Source: Macrosoma leucophasiata (Eukaryota; Arthropoda; Insecta; Lepidoptera; Hedylidae). Taken from it: a DNA stretch of 64,000 bases. Under the pieces are notes generated by a model. That model did no database searches and had not been told where the DNA came from. It was given only the letters and a program-made list of their open reading frames with translations. The DNA lies in the NCBI GenBank assembly GCA_036365455.1, contig JAWQUS010000008.1, forward strand, positions 24,907,501 to 24,971,500, given 5' to 3'. Below are positions 12,701 through 21,249 of this stretch, piece after piece. Within the stretch, counting starts at the first letter, position 1. Every line of letters begins with the position of its first letter. The position numbers and the translations under genes were made by a program.

Positions 12701-15700
12701 TGAAATATTGTCTAATACAATATTTTCGTTCAAAACGTTTGTTGCGAGAGTTAGTTATTATTTAAGCCATCATTAATAACCGACTGACTTGTTTTACAAA
12801 GACAATTTGCAAAGTGTCCACGTCGAAGTGATGGTCGAAGATAACAATTTTTCTTTCTTACTAATTACGTAATGTGTTTGCTTTCGTTTAAGGTTCGCAC
12901 GGATAATTATCTTAGAAAGTGTTTCACTCCATTAGTTGTGGCCGTGTAATGATGGCTTAAGCCTTCTGTTTCTATCTTCCCCATTTAAACCATTGACATC
13001 GTTGTATAAAGCGATTGGTATTGGTTGTGAATAGTAGACACAGTCTGTTATCTAGTCATCTTTGTAACGAGCGCTCAGAGGCTAAGGAAAGTGGCCTAAT
13101 TGCAACGTTTCGATTATGGAGTGCAGAGGTAAGAAGCGACGTCTTTGACCGCAGAAAGGCGGATAAGGATGGCGCTATGTAGCTAGATGGTGAATTTTGT
13201 GTCACTGGTATAGCAAGACGGTGATTTTATAGCCATTGTACCAAGAGTTTGAACTTTGTCGCGTTGTTATAGCTAGATGGTGAATTTTGTAGCAAAAGGT
13301 TGCTTCTTGTGATGCTGCTCAAAGGTGAATATTTCTTCCCCAAAAAAACAGACCATAATTAAATCTTCTCTAATTAAAAATAAAAATCTAATTAAATATA
13401 AAACAATTATTAATTCATGGTCCGCTATCGCTCAACAATTCGATTTTTTACCCATATAAGTGACTCCTTACTTCTACAGTCCATTATTTCGGCGGCCAGA
13501 GCTCGTAGCGGCACGTTCCGTCAATTTCCTGATTATACAGTGTGAGTAAAAACCAGTGCCCTCTGGAGCGAAAGTCCCCAGAATATAGAGCTAGCTTTTA
13601 CTCGTAAACATTCCTTTATTTATGGCTCCGTCATCTCTATCAAACATGCAATTATTATATATTTTCTATATTAGAATTTTCGTATTTTTAAATCAACTGA
13701 GGCTTAACGGATAACAATGCATCTGTATTTTGATCACTGGTGTAGGTATGTCTCAAGACTCTCAAGACTGTAGTAATTAAGTTACCATTTATTCAAAATG
13801 CGTGCTTTTTTATCTTCATTGCATAAAAAAAACTCTATTGGAAATAAAAATAGCATGGATGGATCAAATGCGAGACGTCAGCGTACTTAGTGGCTTGCAA
13901 TCGAAAAATAACTAAAGCAGTAATAAAAACTTATGTGAAATAAATAAAGTTAACGTTTTATCAAATTATTATTATCATTAATCATTTCTGTTACAAAAGC
14001 GAGTAGTTGGTGTAAAAGCAACATAATCAGGCACAACTTATAATCACATCTCGATCGGCAATAGGTACTGCCGACGTAATATGCCGTAATAAAGCCGCTC
14101 GTAGGTATGCAAAAATCGTCAAAATAAACATCGATACATCAGTATTTCGTGAAAACATCGAGTTTTTAACGAAATTGGTTAACAAACACGTTGTTTATGA
14201 TACATTACATAGGTGTTTAGTGACGATTGCTGTCTATAGATATCTGCACAAAATGCAAATGCGTTAACACCCCTAAGGATTTAGGTGTTTTGCCTCTGTC
14301 ACGTTAATTACGGGATCATACGATTGATTAATCTATGCACAAAAAACATCAATAACATAACCTCGATGTTTTTTAGAATTAATGCTTTAGATTACATATT
14401 TTATTCCTGATAGAGTTCCAGTACCCGAGCTCGAGAGAGAAAGGATCACTGCATTTCGACCTCCAGGTTTTGTGTGGATGTCTGTAGACTATAGTAGTAC
14501 CTAACTCCTCAATCCAACCACATGAAACTGCATACTTAATTTCCACCTAAATTATATCAAGAAAAAATATTTCATTTACTTTCCTATTTTACATATTTTA
14601 TGAGTGTTTATTTGTACTATATCAAGACCAAGTTACCTTAAAGTGTAAGCGGCGGCAATAATGTTATTGCCTTTTTGCTCTTTTCACAAGGTACATTATC
14701 TAAAATCGTTGTTTTTAGATAGGTTAAAATACCTAATATCGACTAATCGTCGACTTATACGAGTAACATTAGAATCATCGGTAAATCGTTTCCATTCCTA
14801 GCCGCTGGCGAAACGCAATCTACATGATTGTGCTTTTTGTGTAGGAGCCTCATGCTTACCCTACTAACCGTCATCCGATTCTGTTATAGAAGTTCATTGT
14901 TCACATTTCATGTCACAATTAATATATTACTGGTGGTAGAGCTCTACTAACGGTGACGTATTTCCTAATCTACGTCCCGCTGAATGTTGTTCCGCATTAT
15001 CGTATTCTGTTCAGGTGGTAATGTACAGACCTGTTATTTCCGGTACAGAGGCATAATACTTTAGAGGCATAATATAAACATATTTATGTTATGTTTATAT
15101 ATGTACATCTACATGAAATCTCTGGTTTCACGGATGGTGCTACTTACTATCAATGTAAACTGTGTTTGTCTGTTTATGACATTAAAGATATCGGCGCCGT
15201 AAGATGATCGTTTAGCAGGTACATAGAAAAATGTAATTTAAGAGCAGTCTCTTTGTTCCCAGTACTAATCGAAGCGAATGACTAAATTCCGCCGAAAGAT
15301 GTTCACTCGTAGACAAAAACCTTCCCTAAAATGCTAACAACTGTGTTGTGCGTCATTAGGGGAGTAGGAGAGATATGTAATACTTGTCACACTCAGCCTG
15401 AGTTGCACCAAGATATTTGCTGAAGTTAAAATTATTGTAACATTTGACATCCCTCTCTAACTTTAACAGATTTCTTAAAGTTGGAGAAGGATTTGAAATG
15501 TTACAATAACTTTTACTTAAACAAATATCTTGGTGCAAGCCAGCGTTAGCATGGGGTTTGGCAATCGCTAAGCTGGAGCGCCTTCTGCGCTCGCCGATCG
15601 CCCGGCGAAGTAGACTAGTGTCGTCTCAAGACGGGCCCACATAAGTGTGTCCCAAAAGAAAGACTATGTGGCTTGGCAATCGAAGTGATGACAGTTTTAA

Positions 15701-18700
15701 CGTGTCCGCACCCTGTCGCCATTCTCGATTCACCAGCGTTGCCCAGAACAGTATTAGTGCCATATCCAGTCTGGAGTCTGAAAGATTTGAATTGAACCAC
15801 ACCCTGTGACTGCTTAAATAAATAATTTATATAGCTCCGCCTCCTCTTTCATTTGGGGTCTCCCCTAGAATAAGGGCGGGCTACAGCGGGACGCTGCTGC
15901 CCATCCCGCGTATTTACCGCTGCCCATTGAAATTGTTTGTCCGCCATTGTTCGGTTGATTGCCAGCATTCAATAGATAGATATTTATTAGATAGGCACTT
16001 TGCACTACATTGTTGTTTTCCTGTTATGATGGTAATTATCACATTAGCAGGACTATACTGTGTAGTAGCTTTCTAATTGATATCAACTGAGTTTTGGAAT
16101 ACTGGACCAAATAACTTTATAGGTACATACGAGTAGTATCCGCAAAACACTATTTAAATCGTTCATAACTTTGAAATCAAAAAATGGTTTGCTTTTACTA
16201 ATTTGTGATTATGATGTCTAACAGCGTTATACTGCCGGCCTTTGCCGGAATTAATGCTTCAAGGCATTCTCACCCAGTCAACCATTGGGTTCAGTGAGAC
16301 CTTTTCATGCAGATAGATGTCTATATGCTGCATGCAATACTCAATTTTCATACTCCGTATGCTTGTTTGTTGCTTTTTGTATTATTGATACAAAGCCAGG
16401 TAAATTCTTGGTTCTTTGCGATCTGCTACATTTTCATAATTTTAAAAATAAAAAATAGTTTACGTAAGCGGTTTACCAGTGACGAAATATACAACGAGCG
16501 AAACGGCATTAATTCACGAATATGTTCCTATAAACATATCTGTGGTTATCGTATCTCTATATCTTTGCTTACCTTCCAATAAATATGAGCGTAACGTTAG
16601 TTGCAAAATTTGATATTTCCAACATCGGCATTCGAAGCCGTTATAAGCAACACACACAACCACGGCGGCTTGTTTGTGGTTTATGACTGTACAAATGTAA
16701 ATCAGACAAGTTTTTGTCCAGTGTCACATCATGAGGTCGACAGGCCGACACGTCCCGTATTGTTCGACACTTTCTTCGTCGCGTGTACTACACGTTTATA
16801 GAATATGCGTAATGTAAGCCGTTGCATCATGTAGATCGACATAACAGCTGGTTCTCGTACGTTAAGACAATAAACACAGTGTAATCATCGGTAATTGTAG
16901 AACGGTGGGAACGGCCGGTTTTTGCCGGGGCAGGCGCGGAAAGCGCTGCTGTATTGTGTATGCACCACATTTACGTAATCAGATCAACTTTCCTTGCGAG
17001 GCATAGACGCGTGGCCCGCCTCAGGCATCAACCCGCTTTGGAAACAAGGGACTCTTGCGTAATCAGTGCAATCACTAATGAGCCGAACGAGATAAATACT
17101 TCGAGTAATTTGTTACGTTAAAATATACGTTGGTAGGTATCAGCTATTCTACGTTTTTGAATGCAGGATGTTGTTAAAACGATAAGTTTCGACGTTTTGT
17201 CGTGCCGTGGTCGCCTGTTCCTTGTTGCTCAACCTGAGACTTAAATGGCGCGTTACCGATGTGGATAGATTAGGTATGTGCCTGTTGCTGTACTTAGGCA
17301 CAGCCACTGATGTAAATTCCAAGCTCGGGCGCATGTCGCACTACCTGACGACATGACTGATTACCGGTTTACTACTGACCGCAGACTCGGCATTCATATG
17401 TACCGACACTCGAGGTTACAATAAAGGATAATGCCCATTTATAAGAGAGTTTTGGGTTAGTGTAACTTTCAATGTCATTAGTTCAATAGTTCATATCGAT
17501 AGGCGACAGAAAATAAAAGTGATTTAGTATGAATATTCGTGTGTCTTCCAACATGTCGCAATCGATAGGATTGTTTTTAAATCATAAGGTGTCATTTCAC
17601 TATCCCTCTTTTTATCTGGATTGCGAAGACAAAAGACAGAGAAAATAAAAACACTAAAGATATGATGGTAACAATACTGACAGTCAACTATACATAAGCA
17701 CCCAAGATCTGTCATGACATCTCTGGGCACATTCGCCGAACTTCGAAACTCCGAACTCCGAACTGGGAAACTTCCAGAAAATGAAAATCTCGCAATAGAA
17801 CTTATCTATATTCCCGACCCGGTGATTGATTTTTTATTTAAATTAACCAATTAAAGAATAAAAAAAGATACCGACGAATTGAGAACCTCCTCCTTCTTTT
17901 GAAGTCAGCTAAACATATATTAGTTTAATGCAGTAGATTTAACTTGAATGTTTAAAAGCGAAAGTCGAGTTTGATTGAGATGTAAGTATACCTAAGACAT
18001 ATCTGAATAATGTTTACATGTTCGAGATGACTGTACAGTTCGAGTTATTTATGTATGTAACATTAGTCAACTGTCAGTTTATAAATGCACAGCTGAAGAA
18101 AACATTATCTACATAATTGACCTGAAATATATGTGACGTGCAGTAAGCAAGTGGGATTGCTCAAACTTGCACATGTACTCTGCACAAGAGTAGATTAATC
18201 TTTGATAAGATATATTGTAGCATTTGATTAAATGTACACAAAAAATCACTTATAAAGACATAAGTAACACTGCAGCGTTGGTCAAAATTAATCATACGTT
18301 CAAACTAGAACTGAGAAACGCGATCAGTAGCATAATAATAAAGTACACGAACACGTTGTAATAATTTTTTTGGTTAATATTATTTTCTAGGGTTTGGTTC
18401 AACTTGACAATACTAAAGTTTAAAGTAACATGCCAAAATACACATTATAAATCGCATTTCATTCGCATCAGCAGCATGAAATATAAAGTAAACTTAATAC
18501 TACCTAAGTATAAAGAATAGATGAATACAGGACTCACTTTTACATCCTTATAGTTGGCGACGATTTCCGATGCGAAGGTGTTATTGCCGATGATGGGTTT
18601 GTTTTTGACGCTGGGGAAGATGATGCCACCTTTGCGGCTAGCAGGGCGGCTGTTGGTGCCGTTGCCGGTCGCGGGGACTAGCGTGGTCCCGTTCCCGCCC

Positions 18701-20170
18701 CAACTCGAACTCACCTGGCTGCTCGGGCTGAACATCACACCGATATTAGATATTGTACGCTTGCAATTCTATCATTCAGAATTGCAAATTGTACAGATCA
18801 ATCAATCATCAATGTCACGTCCGAAACGGTTCATTCATTCGATGACAAGATGTCTTAATGACACAATGACACTCATCTGTTTAAATAACTTTACCTTATT
18901 TATCAACTTCATTCAACAACTGGTAGTATATTACGTCGAATAAATGAAGCGTTTAACATAGAATTTTCATATGAATATATTAAACAATCGCTGAGCATAA
19001 AGGCATAGCAAAATCGCAATCGCAATAATGAATACACATATAGAAAGATGTCACCTGTTAAACGCAGTGGTAGTGGGCGGCGTGGTGAAGGCGGGCGTGG
19101 TGGTGCCAGGGTCGGTGGCGAGCTCGTCTCCATGGTAGCGGTTGGGTGCGTACTCCACCAGTCTGTCGATCGTGGGGTCCAGCAACAGCTCCGCCGGCAC
19201 GGGCCTCTGCGCCAGCGTCGCTACGTCATCTTCTTGCTTCTTCAATCGTTTCTCCACCATATCCAAATTCTCTATTATCAAATTAGTCTTCAATCGTAAG
19301 TCGTTGTGAATTTGCCCGATCGCCCGCTCCTGGCGCTGAGTCTGCGTCAGCAACTCGTCGGACTTTGGCACTAAATCGTCCACGGAACTCTTGGTCCCAA
19401 CCACCACATCCCATACCTCGTCCATCTTTTCCGATACGCTCATCATCGGTATTATTTTGTTGACAAGAGTATCTATTTTGCTGCCTTTCGTTACGGGAGA
19501 CTGAGTACTCGTAGTCGTTCGGTTTTTAAACAGAGTGTTGATGTTGATTGTTGCAGCTTCCGGTTCTACTATGGCGGAGTGGACATCTGCCATCATGTAC
19601 AGAACCTTTCCCAAATTTTCGGATACTAGGTTTATGTGGAACTGCAATTTTCGATCGACAGTAGACATGGATGTTCGTAATTGATCAACTTCTTTTGTTA
19701 TCTCATTAATTACCTCAGAATTAAGACTTTTGGCAATTTCTACCACGTTCAGATTAATGGGTTTCTTTTCACTCGCCTCTGCATTAATATCATCTACAGG
19801 CAAGAAATTGTTGTCGATCTGATTTTTAAGACCAATTAATTTTGTGTCAATGTCTGAGACTTTTTGATCCAGAGATTCTAGTTTTCGGTCTAATTGTTGT
19901 GTGTCACTGACTTTGTTTTCATTTTGTCTCTTTCCATGTGTTTCAGTAGCCTGTTGTTCCTGGTTCATTTGACTGAACAGTTTCAAATCGAGGTTCCCCA
20001 ATTTGGATATGATTGCGTCGGTCTTGTGTATGTTATCATTTACACGTGAATCCAATGCTTCTACACGCCGCATCAAATGTTCTACAGCCTTGTCCAGATT
20101 CTCTATCCTCTGTAGTTTTGTTTCCAAGGTGCTTACGATAACTTCAAAAACGTTGAATATATATTGTTCT
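705..20170 (-). CDS. Coiled-coil plus fibrinogen-related-domain protein (angiopoietin-/techylectin-like), 5' incomplete
   Basis: Overall gene model, minus strand, joined from exons 20170-19055, 18727-18538, 6003-5872, 3770-3583, 2912-2769, 1898-1774 and 796-705. All introns are GT-AG and the reading frame is continuous through every junction, giving about 661 residues plus an unseen N-terminus. The first 370 or so residues form a heptad-rich coiled coil without cysteine, then a Thr/Pro-rich stretch and a Gly/Asn/Ser linker with several N-glycosylation sequons. The last 226 residues are a full-length FReD, with the usual four cysteines, the FWLGNE block, the GGWW block and a basic C-terminus. 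The family is secreted and usually oligomerises through the coiled coil; arthropod members act in ligand or glycan recognition and signalling. Which ortholog this is cannot be settled here. A Scabrous-type protein is an alternative I consider less likely. The start exon is missing: the first visible exon begins in phase 2 after a good polypyrimidine-AG acceptor. Confidence 0.9.
923..1295 (-). mobile_element. 5S-rRNA-derived SINE, copy 1
   Basis: Complete minus-strand copy in the last FReD intron. Both flanks carry the 13-bp direct repeat ACCGACAGTAATA (910-922 and 1296-1308), a target-site duplication. The head reads GAAGCGCGCATGG, then a segment resembling the 5S rRNA internal promoter (GGTTAAGCAC, GGGCGCGGTCG, GATGGGTGACCGC). 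A body shared by all copies follows, and the tail is ATTATTATT-rich. It has no protein; the family would use pol III transcription and a partner LINE for retrotransposition. Confidence 0.82.
1774..1898 (-). CDS. FReD gene, P-domain exon 2 (metal and ligand loop)
   Basis: The 125-nt exon starts by finishing the Arg codon, then reads [19 protein letters not shown] and a second cysteine 13 residues after the first, the usual spacing of the C-terminal FReD disulphide. The DND loop corresponds to the calcium site of the family, but the following acidic position is not conserved (RSS), so calcium binding may be weaker. The donor is G|GTATGC. Confidence 0.92.
2245..2440. repeat. Tandem repeat, about 2.5 diverged units of ~75 bp
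   Basis: Units share TTTGCTCAGGAAGAAGAAAA, GGGAATGCTCTCATT and TTCAAGACAATAT in the same order. It lies in the intron between FReD exons 1774-1898 and 2769-2912. Confidence 0.7.
2769..2912 (-). CDS. FReD gene, P-domain exon 1
   Basis: The 144-nt exon completes the Arg codon, then 47 codons and two bases. It encodes [18 protein letters not shown], an [10 protein letters not shown] block, and SPFSTYN before the donor AG|GTAATA. This is the domain's second half leading into the metal-site loop. Acceptor is TTTATAG. Phases match on both sides. Confidence 0.92.
3160..3548. mobile_element. Fragment of a hAT-like MITE related to 11850-12182
   Basis: Shares blocks with the element at 11850-12182: TGCTCGCGCGTT, a CCTCCAAATGCCGCC-type block and CCCCTGATGACCTT. 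Ends are not resolved. It occupies most of the intron 2913-3582. Confidence 0.5.
3583..3770 (-). CDS. FReD gene, central domain exon
   Basis: The 188-nt exon has 62 codons plus two bases of a split Arg codon. It encodes the IHRRDDFG...[13 protein letters not shown] segment and the [12 protein letters not shown] block, the most conserved core of fibrinogen-related domains, then [10 protein letters not shown]. Acceptor TTTAG|GTG and donor AG|GTGAGA fit the neighbours. The opposite-strand and +1 readings of this interval are shadows. Confidence 0.93.
3771..5871. other. Intron between FReD domain exons
   Basis: AT-rich intron without coding signal. A fragment at about 5330-5400 (ACTCCGAGG, AACTTCAGAAAAATGAAA) resembles the minus strand of the tRNA-derived SINE at 58997-59299. 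Confidence 0.5.
5872..6003 (-). CDS. FReD gene, exon starting the fibrinogen domain
   Basis: The 132-nt exon (44 codons, phase 0 at both ends) has acceptor TTGTATTTCCAG and donor ACG|GTAAGT. It encodes the N-terminal FReD signature: a cysteine followed by DLL, the SGVYYLQI strand, and VYCEQ...GGWT. The two cysteines, 30 residues apart, should form the first domain disulphide. It is separated from the linker exon by a 12.5-kb intron full of transposons. Confidence 0.92.
6067..6687. mobile_element. Fold-back composite of a tRNA-like mobile element
   Basis: Three pieces of one element lie together: a long minus-orientation unit (about 6067-6358), a second minus unit in which the tRNA body is deleted (about 6359-6530), and a plus-orientation unit (about 6530-6687). 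The last two form a fold-back with arms TTTCCTTGCTTTATGGTAGC / GCTACCATAAAGCATGGAAA around a loop of about 30 nt. The whole insertion is bounded by the 13-bp direct repeat TCTTCCTCCTCTT (6054-6066 and 6688-6700), consistent with one insertion of an already rearranged molecule. Confidence 0.8.
6579..6651 (+). other. tRNA-Tyr-like sequence inside the mobile element
   Basis: Folds as a cloverleaf. The 7-bp acceptor stem GACTTCA/TGAAGTC is perfect. The D arm is GCTC...GAGC, the anticodon arm CTGG...CCAG, and the T arm GCGAG-TTCGAGT-CTCGC is perfect. A box TAGCTCAATTGG and B box GAGTTCGAGTC fit pol III promoters. The D and anticodon regions resemble eukaryotic tRNA-Tyr, with a deletion in the anticodon loop, so it should not work as a normal tRNA. 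The mirrored copy is at about 6152-6215 on the minus strand. Confidence 0.6.
6800..6962 (+). repeat. Lepidopteran dispersed repeat (GGCCCGCCCCGGCTTCGC type)
   Basis: Contains GGCGGCCCGCCCCGGCTTCG, a TAGCCTTCCT block, TCCTGAGGTTAGCGCGTTCG and ends AATATTAGTAGAGAT. Related copies are at 21064-21246 and 62338-62725. It resembles the 3' ends of RTE-like non-LTR elements, but the family is uncertain. Confidence 0.55.
7030..7262 (+). repeat. Dispersed repeat shared with 30560-30710
   Basis: Shares AATGTGTG(C/T)GTGAAATTGTT, ATTTTGTTAAAGTC and GGTGTGAGTTTCGTAG with 30600-30700. Class unknown. Confidence 0.5.
7338..9318 (-). pseudogene. hAT transposase with BED finger, broken
   Basis: Minus-strand hAT transposase of the ZBED5-like type. 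The N-terminal part (8353-9318) has a BED zinc finger (CMLC...HLETVH), then the catalytic-region blocks [12 protein letters not shown] and [10 protein letters not shown]. The frame breaks near 8353 after a short internal duplication and insertion. It resumes in other frames at about 8180-8340 ([17 protein letters not shown]) and 7821-8201 ([20 protein letters not shown]). After an in-frame stop at about 7818 it continues to 7338 with the hATC dimerisation motif ([24 protein letters not shown]). At least one frameshift and one stop mean no active enzyme. It sits in the 12.5-kb FReD intron and is unrelated to that gene's function. Confidence 0.88.
8335..8424 (-). repeat. Insertion and duplication breaking the hAT frame
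   Basis: GACTGGAACTACAATTAGGCG occurs twice (about 8370-8390 and 8399-8419, quoted on the plus strand), followed by a piece matching ATACGCTTACACTCACAGCC from the tRNA-derived SINE at 60978-61139. The coding sequence on either side would join directly if this were absent. Confidence 0.65.
9319..10285 (-). mobile_element. 5' region and terminal part of the hAT element
   Basis: The non-coding part upstream of the transposase. At 10230-10285 the minus strand reads ACTCTAAGTGTGTTCCGCGG then AACCCTAGGGTTCCG, typical of the sub-terminal region of ZBED-type hATs, so the element's 5' end is probably near 10285. The other end, to the left of 7338, was not resolved. Confidence 0.5.
10286..11729. other. 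Intronic stretch, mostly featureless
   Basis: Apart from the possible cysteine-knot exon at 10537-10609 I see no supported coding sequence. 11160-11720 is very AT-rich. A family A fragment (CAGTGGTGCCTACG ... ACCACCAGTAATAA, minus) is at about 11738-11785. Confidence 0.4.
10537..10609 (-). CDS. Possible exon of a small cysteine-knot (knottin-like) peptide
   Basis: On the minus strand, between acceptor CCGAG and donor G|GTAATA, 24 codons are open with cysteines spaced C-x3-C-x5-C-x4-C-x1-C. The pattern resembles inhibitor-cystine-knot peptides such as the cyclotide-like class (C-x3-C-x4-C-x4-C-x1-C-x4-C); a sixth cysteine would have to come from the next exon. Another in-frame cysteine lies upstream but is cut off by a stop at about 10634-10636, so an upstream signal-peptide exon is needed and was not found. 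The function is unknown; defence and regulatory roles are both known for this fold. It lies within a FReD intron on the same strand, so it could be an unrelated nested gene, a relic, or chance. Confidence 0.28.
11850..12182. mobile_element. hAT-type MITE (333 bp)
   Basis: Starts CAGTGGCGGACTAAG and ends CTTAATCCGCCACTG, an inverted pair. It is flanked by CCCAGTAG (11842-11849) and CAAAGTAG (12183-12190), an 8-bp duplication with two mismatches as expected for hAT. No coding capacity. It contains a run of about 14 G at 12047-12061. Confidence 0.78.
12183..14430. other. Intronic stretch, little structure
   Basis: No gene seen. A 20-bp direct repeat AGCTAGATGGTGAATTTTGT occurs at 13181-13200 and 13271-13290. 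Fragments resembling family A lie near 13705-13760 and 14445-14535. Confidence 0.4.
14929..15185 (+). repeat. Dispersed repeat family A, near full-length
   Basis: Begins ACTGGTGGTAGAGCTCTA and contains TCAGGTGGTAATGTAC and TTTCCGGTACAGAGGCATAA. The middle part is diverged. No open frame and no clear tRNA or 5S promoter. See the copy at 34601-34880. Confidence 0.65.
15403..15538. mobile_element. Long-hairpin MITE (about 136 bp)
   Basis: Almost the whole element folds back. The left arm TTGCACCAAGATATTTG... pairs with ...CAAATATCTTGGTGCAA on the right, and inner segments TTATTGTAACATTTGA and TTTGAAATGTTACAATAA also pair, leaving a short centre. Non-coding. Confidence 0.75.
15800..18537. other. 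Intronic stretch, remainder of the 12.5-kb intron
   Basis: No coding exon supported. 15880-15955 shares GGACRCTGCTGCCCAT and GTCCGCCATYGTTCGGTT with 52820-52900, a dispersed repeat of unknown class. 17735-17805 (AACTCCGAACTGGGAAACTT, CCAGAAAATGAAAA) is a minus fragment of the tRNA-derived SINE at 58997-59299. Confidence 0.45.
18538..18727 (-). CDS. FReD gene, linker exon
   Basis: The 190-nt exon adds one base to finish a Ser codon, then 63 codons. Acceptor GATGTTCAG and donor AAA|GTGAGT are both strong. The peptide is rich in Gly, Ser, Asn and Thr with NGT sequons and an NNT sequon, followed by a basic KGG stretch. It looks like a flexible glycosylated linker between the coiled coil and the FReD. 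An alternative donor two codons earlier (GAT|GTAAAA) would also keep the frame. Confidence 0.82.
19055..20170 (-). CDS. FReD gene, coiled-coil exon (first exon seen)
   Basis: The 1116-nt exon is open throughout (371 codons plus split codons). Its acceptor is a TTTTGTTTCAG at the right edge and its donor a GTGACA at 19054. An in-frame ATG at 20193 lies inside the acceptor tract, so I do not take it as the start. The translation has repeated heptads (for example [19 protein letters not shown] and [19 protein letters not shown]), which predict a long parallel coiled coil for oligomerisation. It has no cysteine after the split first codon. It carries an NRT glycosylation sequon mid-way and ends in a Thr/Pro-rich, mucin-like tail just before the donor. 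Confidence 0.9.
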
Positions 20171-20649
20171 CTGAAACAAAAGAGAATATACATTAATTAG
20201 CTGTTAATAAAAGTGAATATAACTTTCTCTCGATGCTCTAGAAGAGCTGATTTTTCAATAACAAATAATGCTTCATCACGCATGATGCACCTATAAATAG
20301 TATGATAGTGAAATTGATATGTCAGCTGTAGTTACGTCATAGTGAAATGGAAACCTTAAATGCGTGCGACCTACGTGCGTGCCACTTTGTACACGTCCAC
20401 GTTCCGAGGCCATTAGTCCCTGGCCACTCTAATAATGGTTTACAGTTAACTAAGGAAGTGATTGGTTTAGTAAAATATGTTTGAAATTTAGATCGATCTG
20501 GACTTGAAGATCTTCGTCGCGGTGTCGGCCACGGTACTGGTACAACGTATCTATGAATTTATTGTGAATCTTTTTGGAAACATGCATAAAAATGCGAGTT
20601 ATTTTAATTCAAAATCGAAAATTGATATATGAAACTTCACACGGTCATG

Positions 20650-20830
20650 TACGTTTCATGTACGGCCCTGTAATTTCCGGCACAGAGGCATAACACCTGA
20701 GGCCTCAGGAGTGGCAACGCATCTGCATTTTGACCTTGGTCTTTGTGTGGGTGTTTATAGGCTGCAGTCATCACTTAACATCAATATGAACTGCATGCTT
20801 GTTGGCCACTTCCATAACATAAAAAAAAAC
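20650..20830 (+). repeat. Family A, 5'-truncated
   Basis: Contains TGTACGGCCCTGTAATTTCC, CACAGAGGCATAACACCT, GGCCTCAGGAGTGGCAACGC and GAACTGCATGCTTGTTGGCC, ending in an A-run. Truncation at the 5' side fits LINE-style integration. Confidence 0.72.
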
Positions 20831-21019
20831 CACTTTTTATTCGATCTCTTGTTAGCACCTTGTAAACTCAGCAACGCTGTACCTAATAAACACTCCGGCA
20901 AGCTTTATTGTGAGCTGTTTTGAGGTTTAAAAGAATCGATTCTTGGCCATAGAATTGTGGATTTGGTGGATCTATGTATGAAATTTTTAAACATTTACAT
21001 ACATAAATAAATAAATATA

Positions 21020-21246
21020 CTAGCCGACCCGCCAGCTTTGTACCGCCTTAGAATTATCTAACACTAGCGGCCCGCCCCGGCTTCGCCCGCGCTGCTCCGT
21101 TCCCATTAGTCATAGCGTGATATAAAGCCTTCCTCGATAAATAGGCTATCTAACACTGAAAAAACTTTTCAAATCGGACCAGTAGTTCCTGAGATTAGCG
21201 CGTTCAAACAAACAAACTTTTCAGCTTTGTAATATTAGTATAGATA
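21020..21246 (+). repeat. Dispersed repeat (GGCCCGCCCCGGCTTCGC type), second copy
   Basis: Contains CTAGCGGCCCGCCCCGGCTT, then ATAAAGCCTTCCTCGATAAA, TCGGACCAGTAGTTCCTGAG and a tail AATATTAGTATAGATA. Same family as 6800-6962. Confidence 0.58.
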
Positions 21247-21249
21247 TTC

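Noticed and set aside
19048..19299. Plus-strand open frame opposite the coiled-coil exon
   Set aside because: Antisense shadow of the coding exon; low-complexity Gly/Arg translation.
705..20170. Assignment of the gene as scabrous
   Set aside because: The FReD core and coiled-coil arrangement did not convince me; only the family level is safe.
20171..20193. ATG at 20193 as start of the FReD gene
   Set aside because: It lies in the polypyrimidine/acceptor tract (TTCTCTTTTGTTTCAG), and the encoded MYILFCF is intron sequence. The exon begins in phase 2.
20500..20580. KIFVAVSATVLVQ-like signal peptide on the plus strand
   Set aside because: No ATG precedes it in frame, it is on the wrong strand for the FReD gene, and stops surround it.
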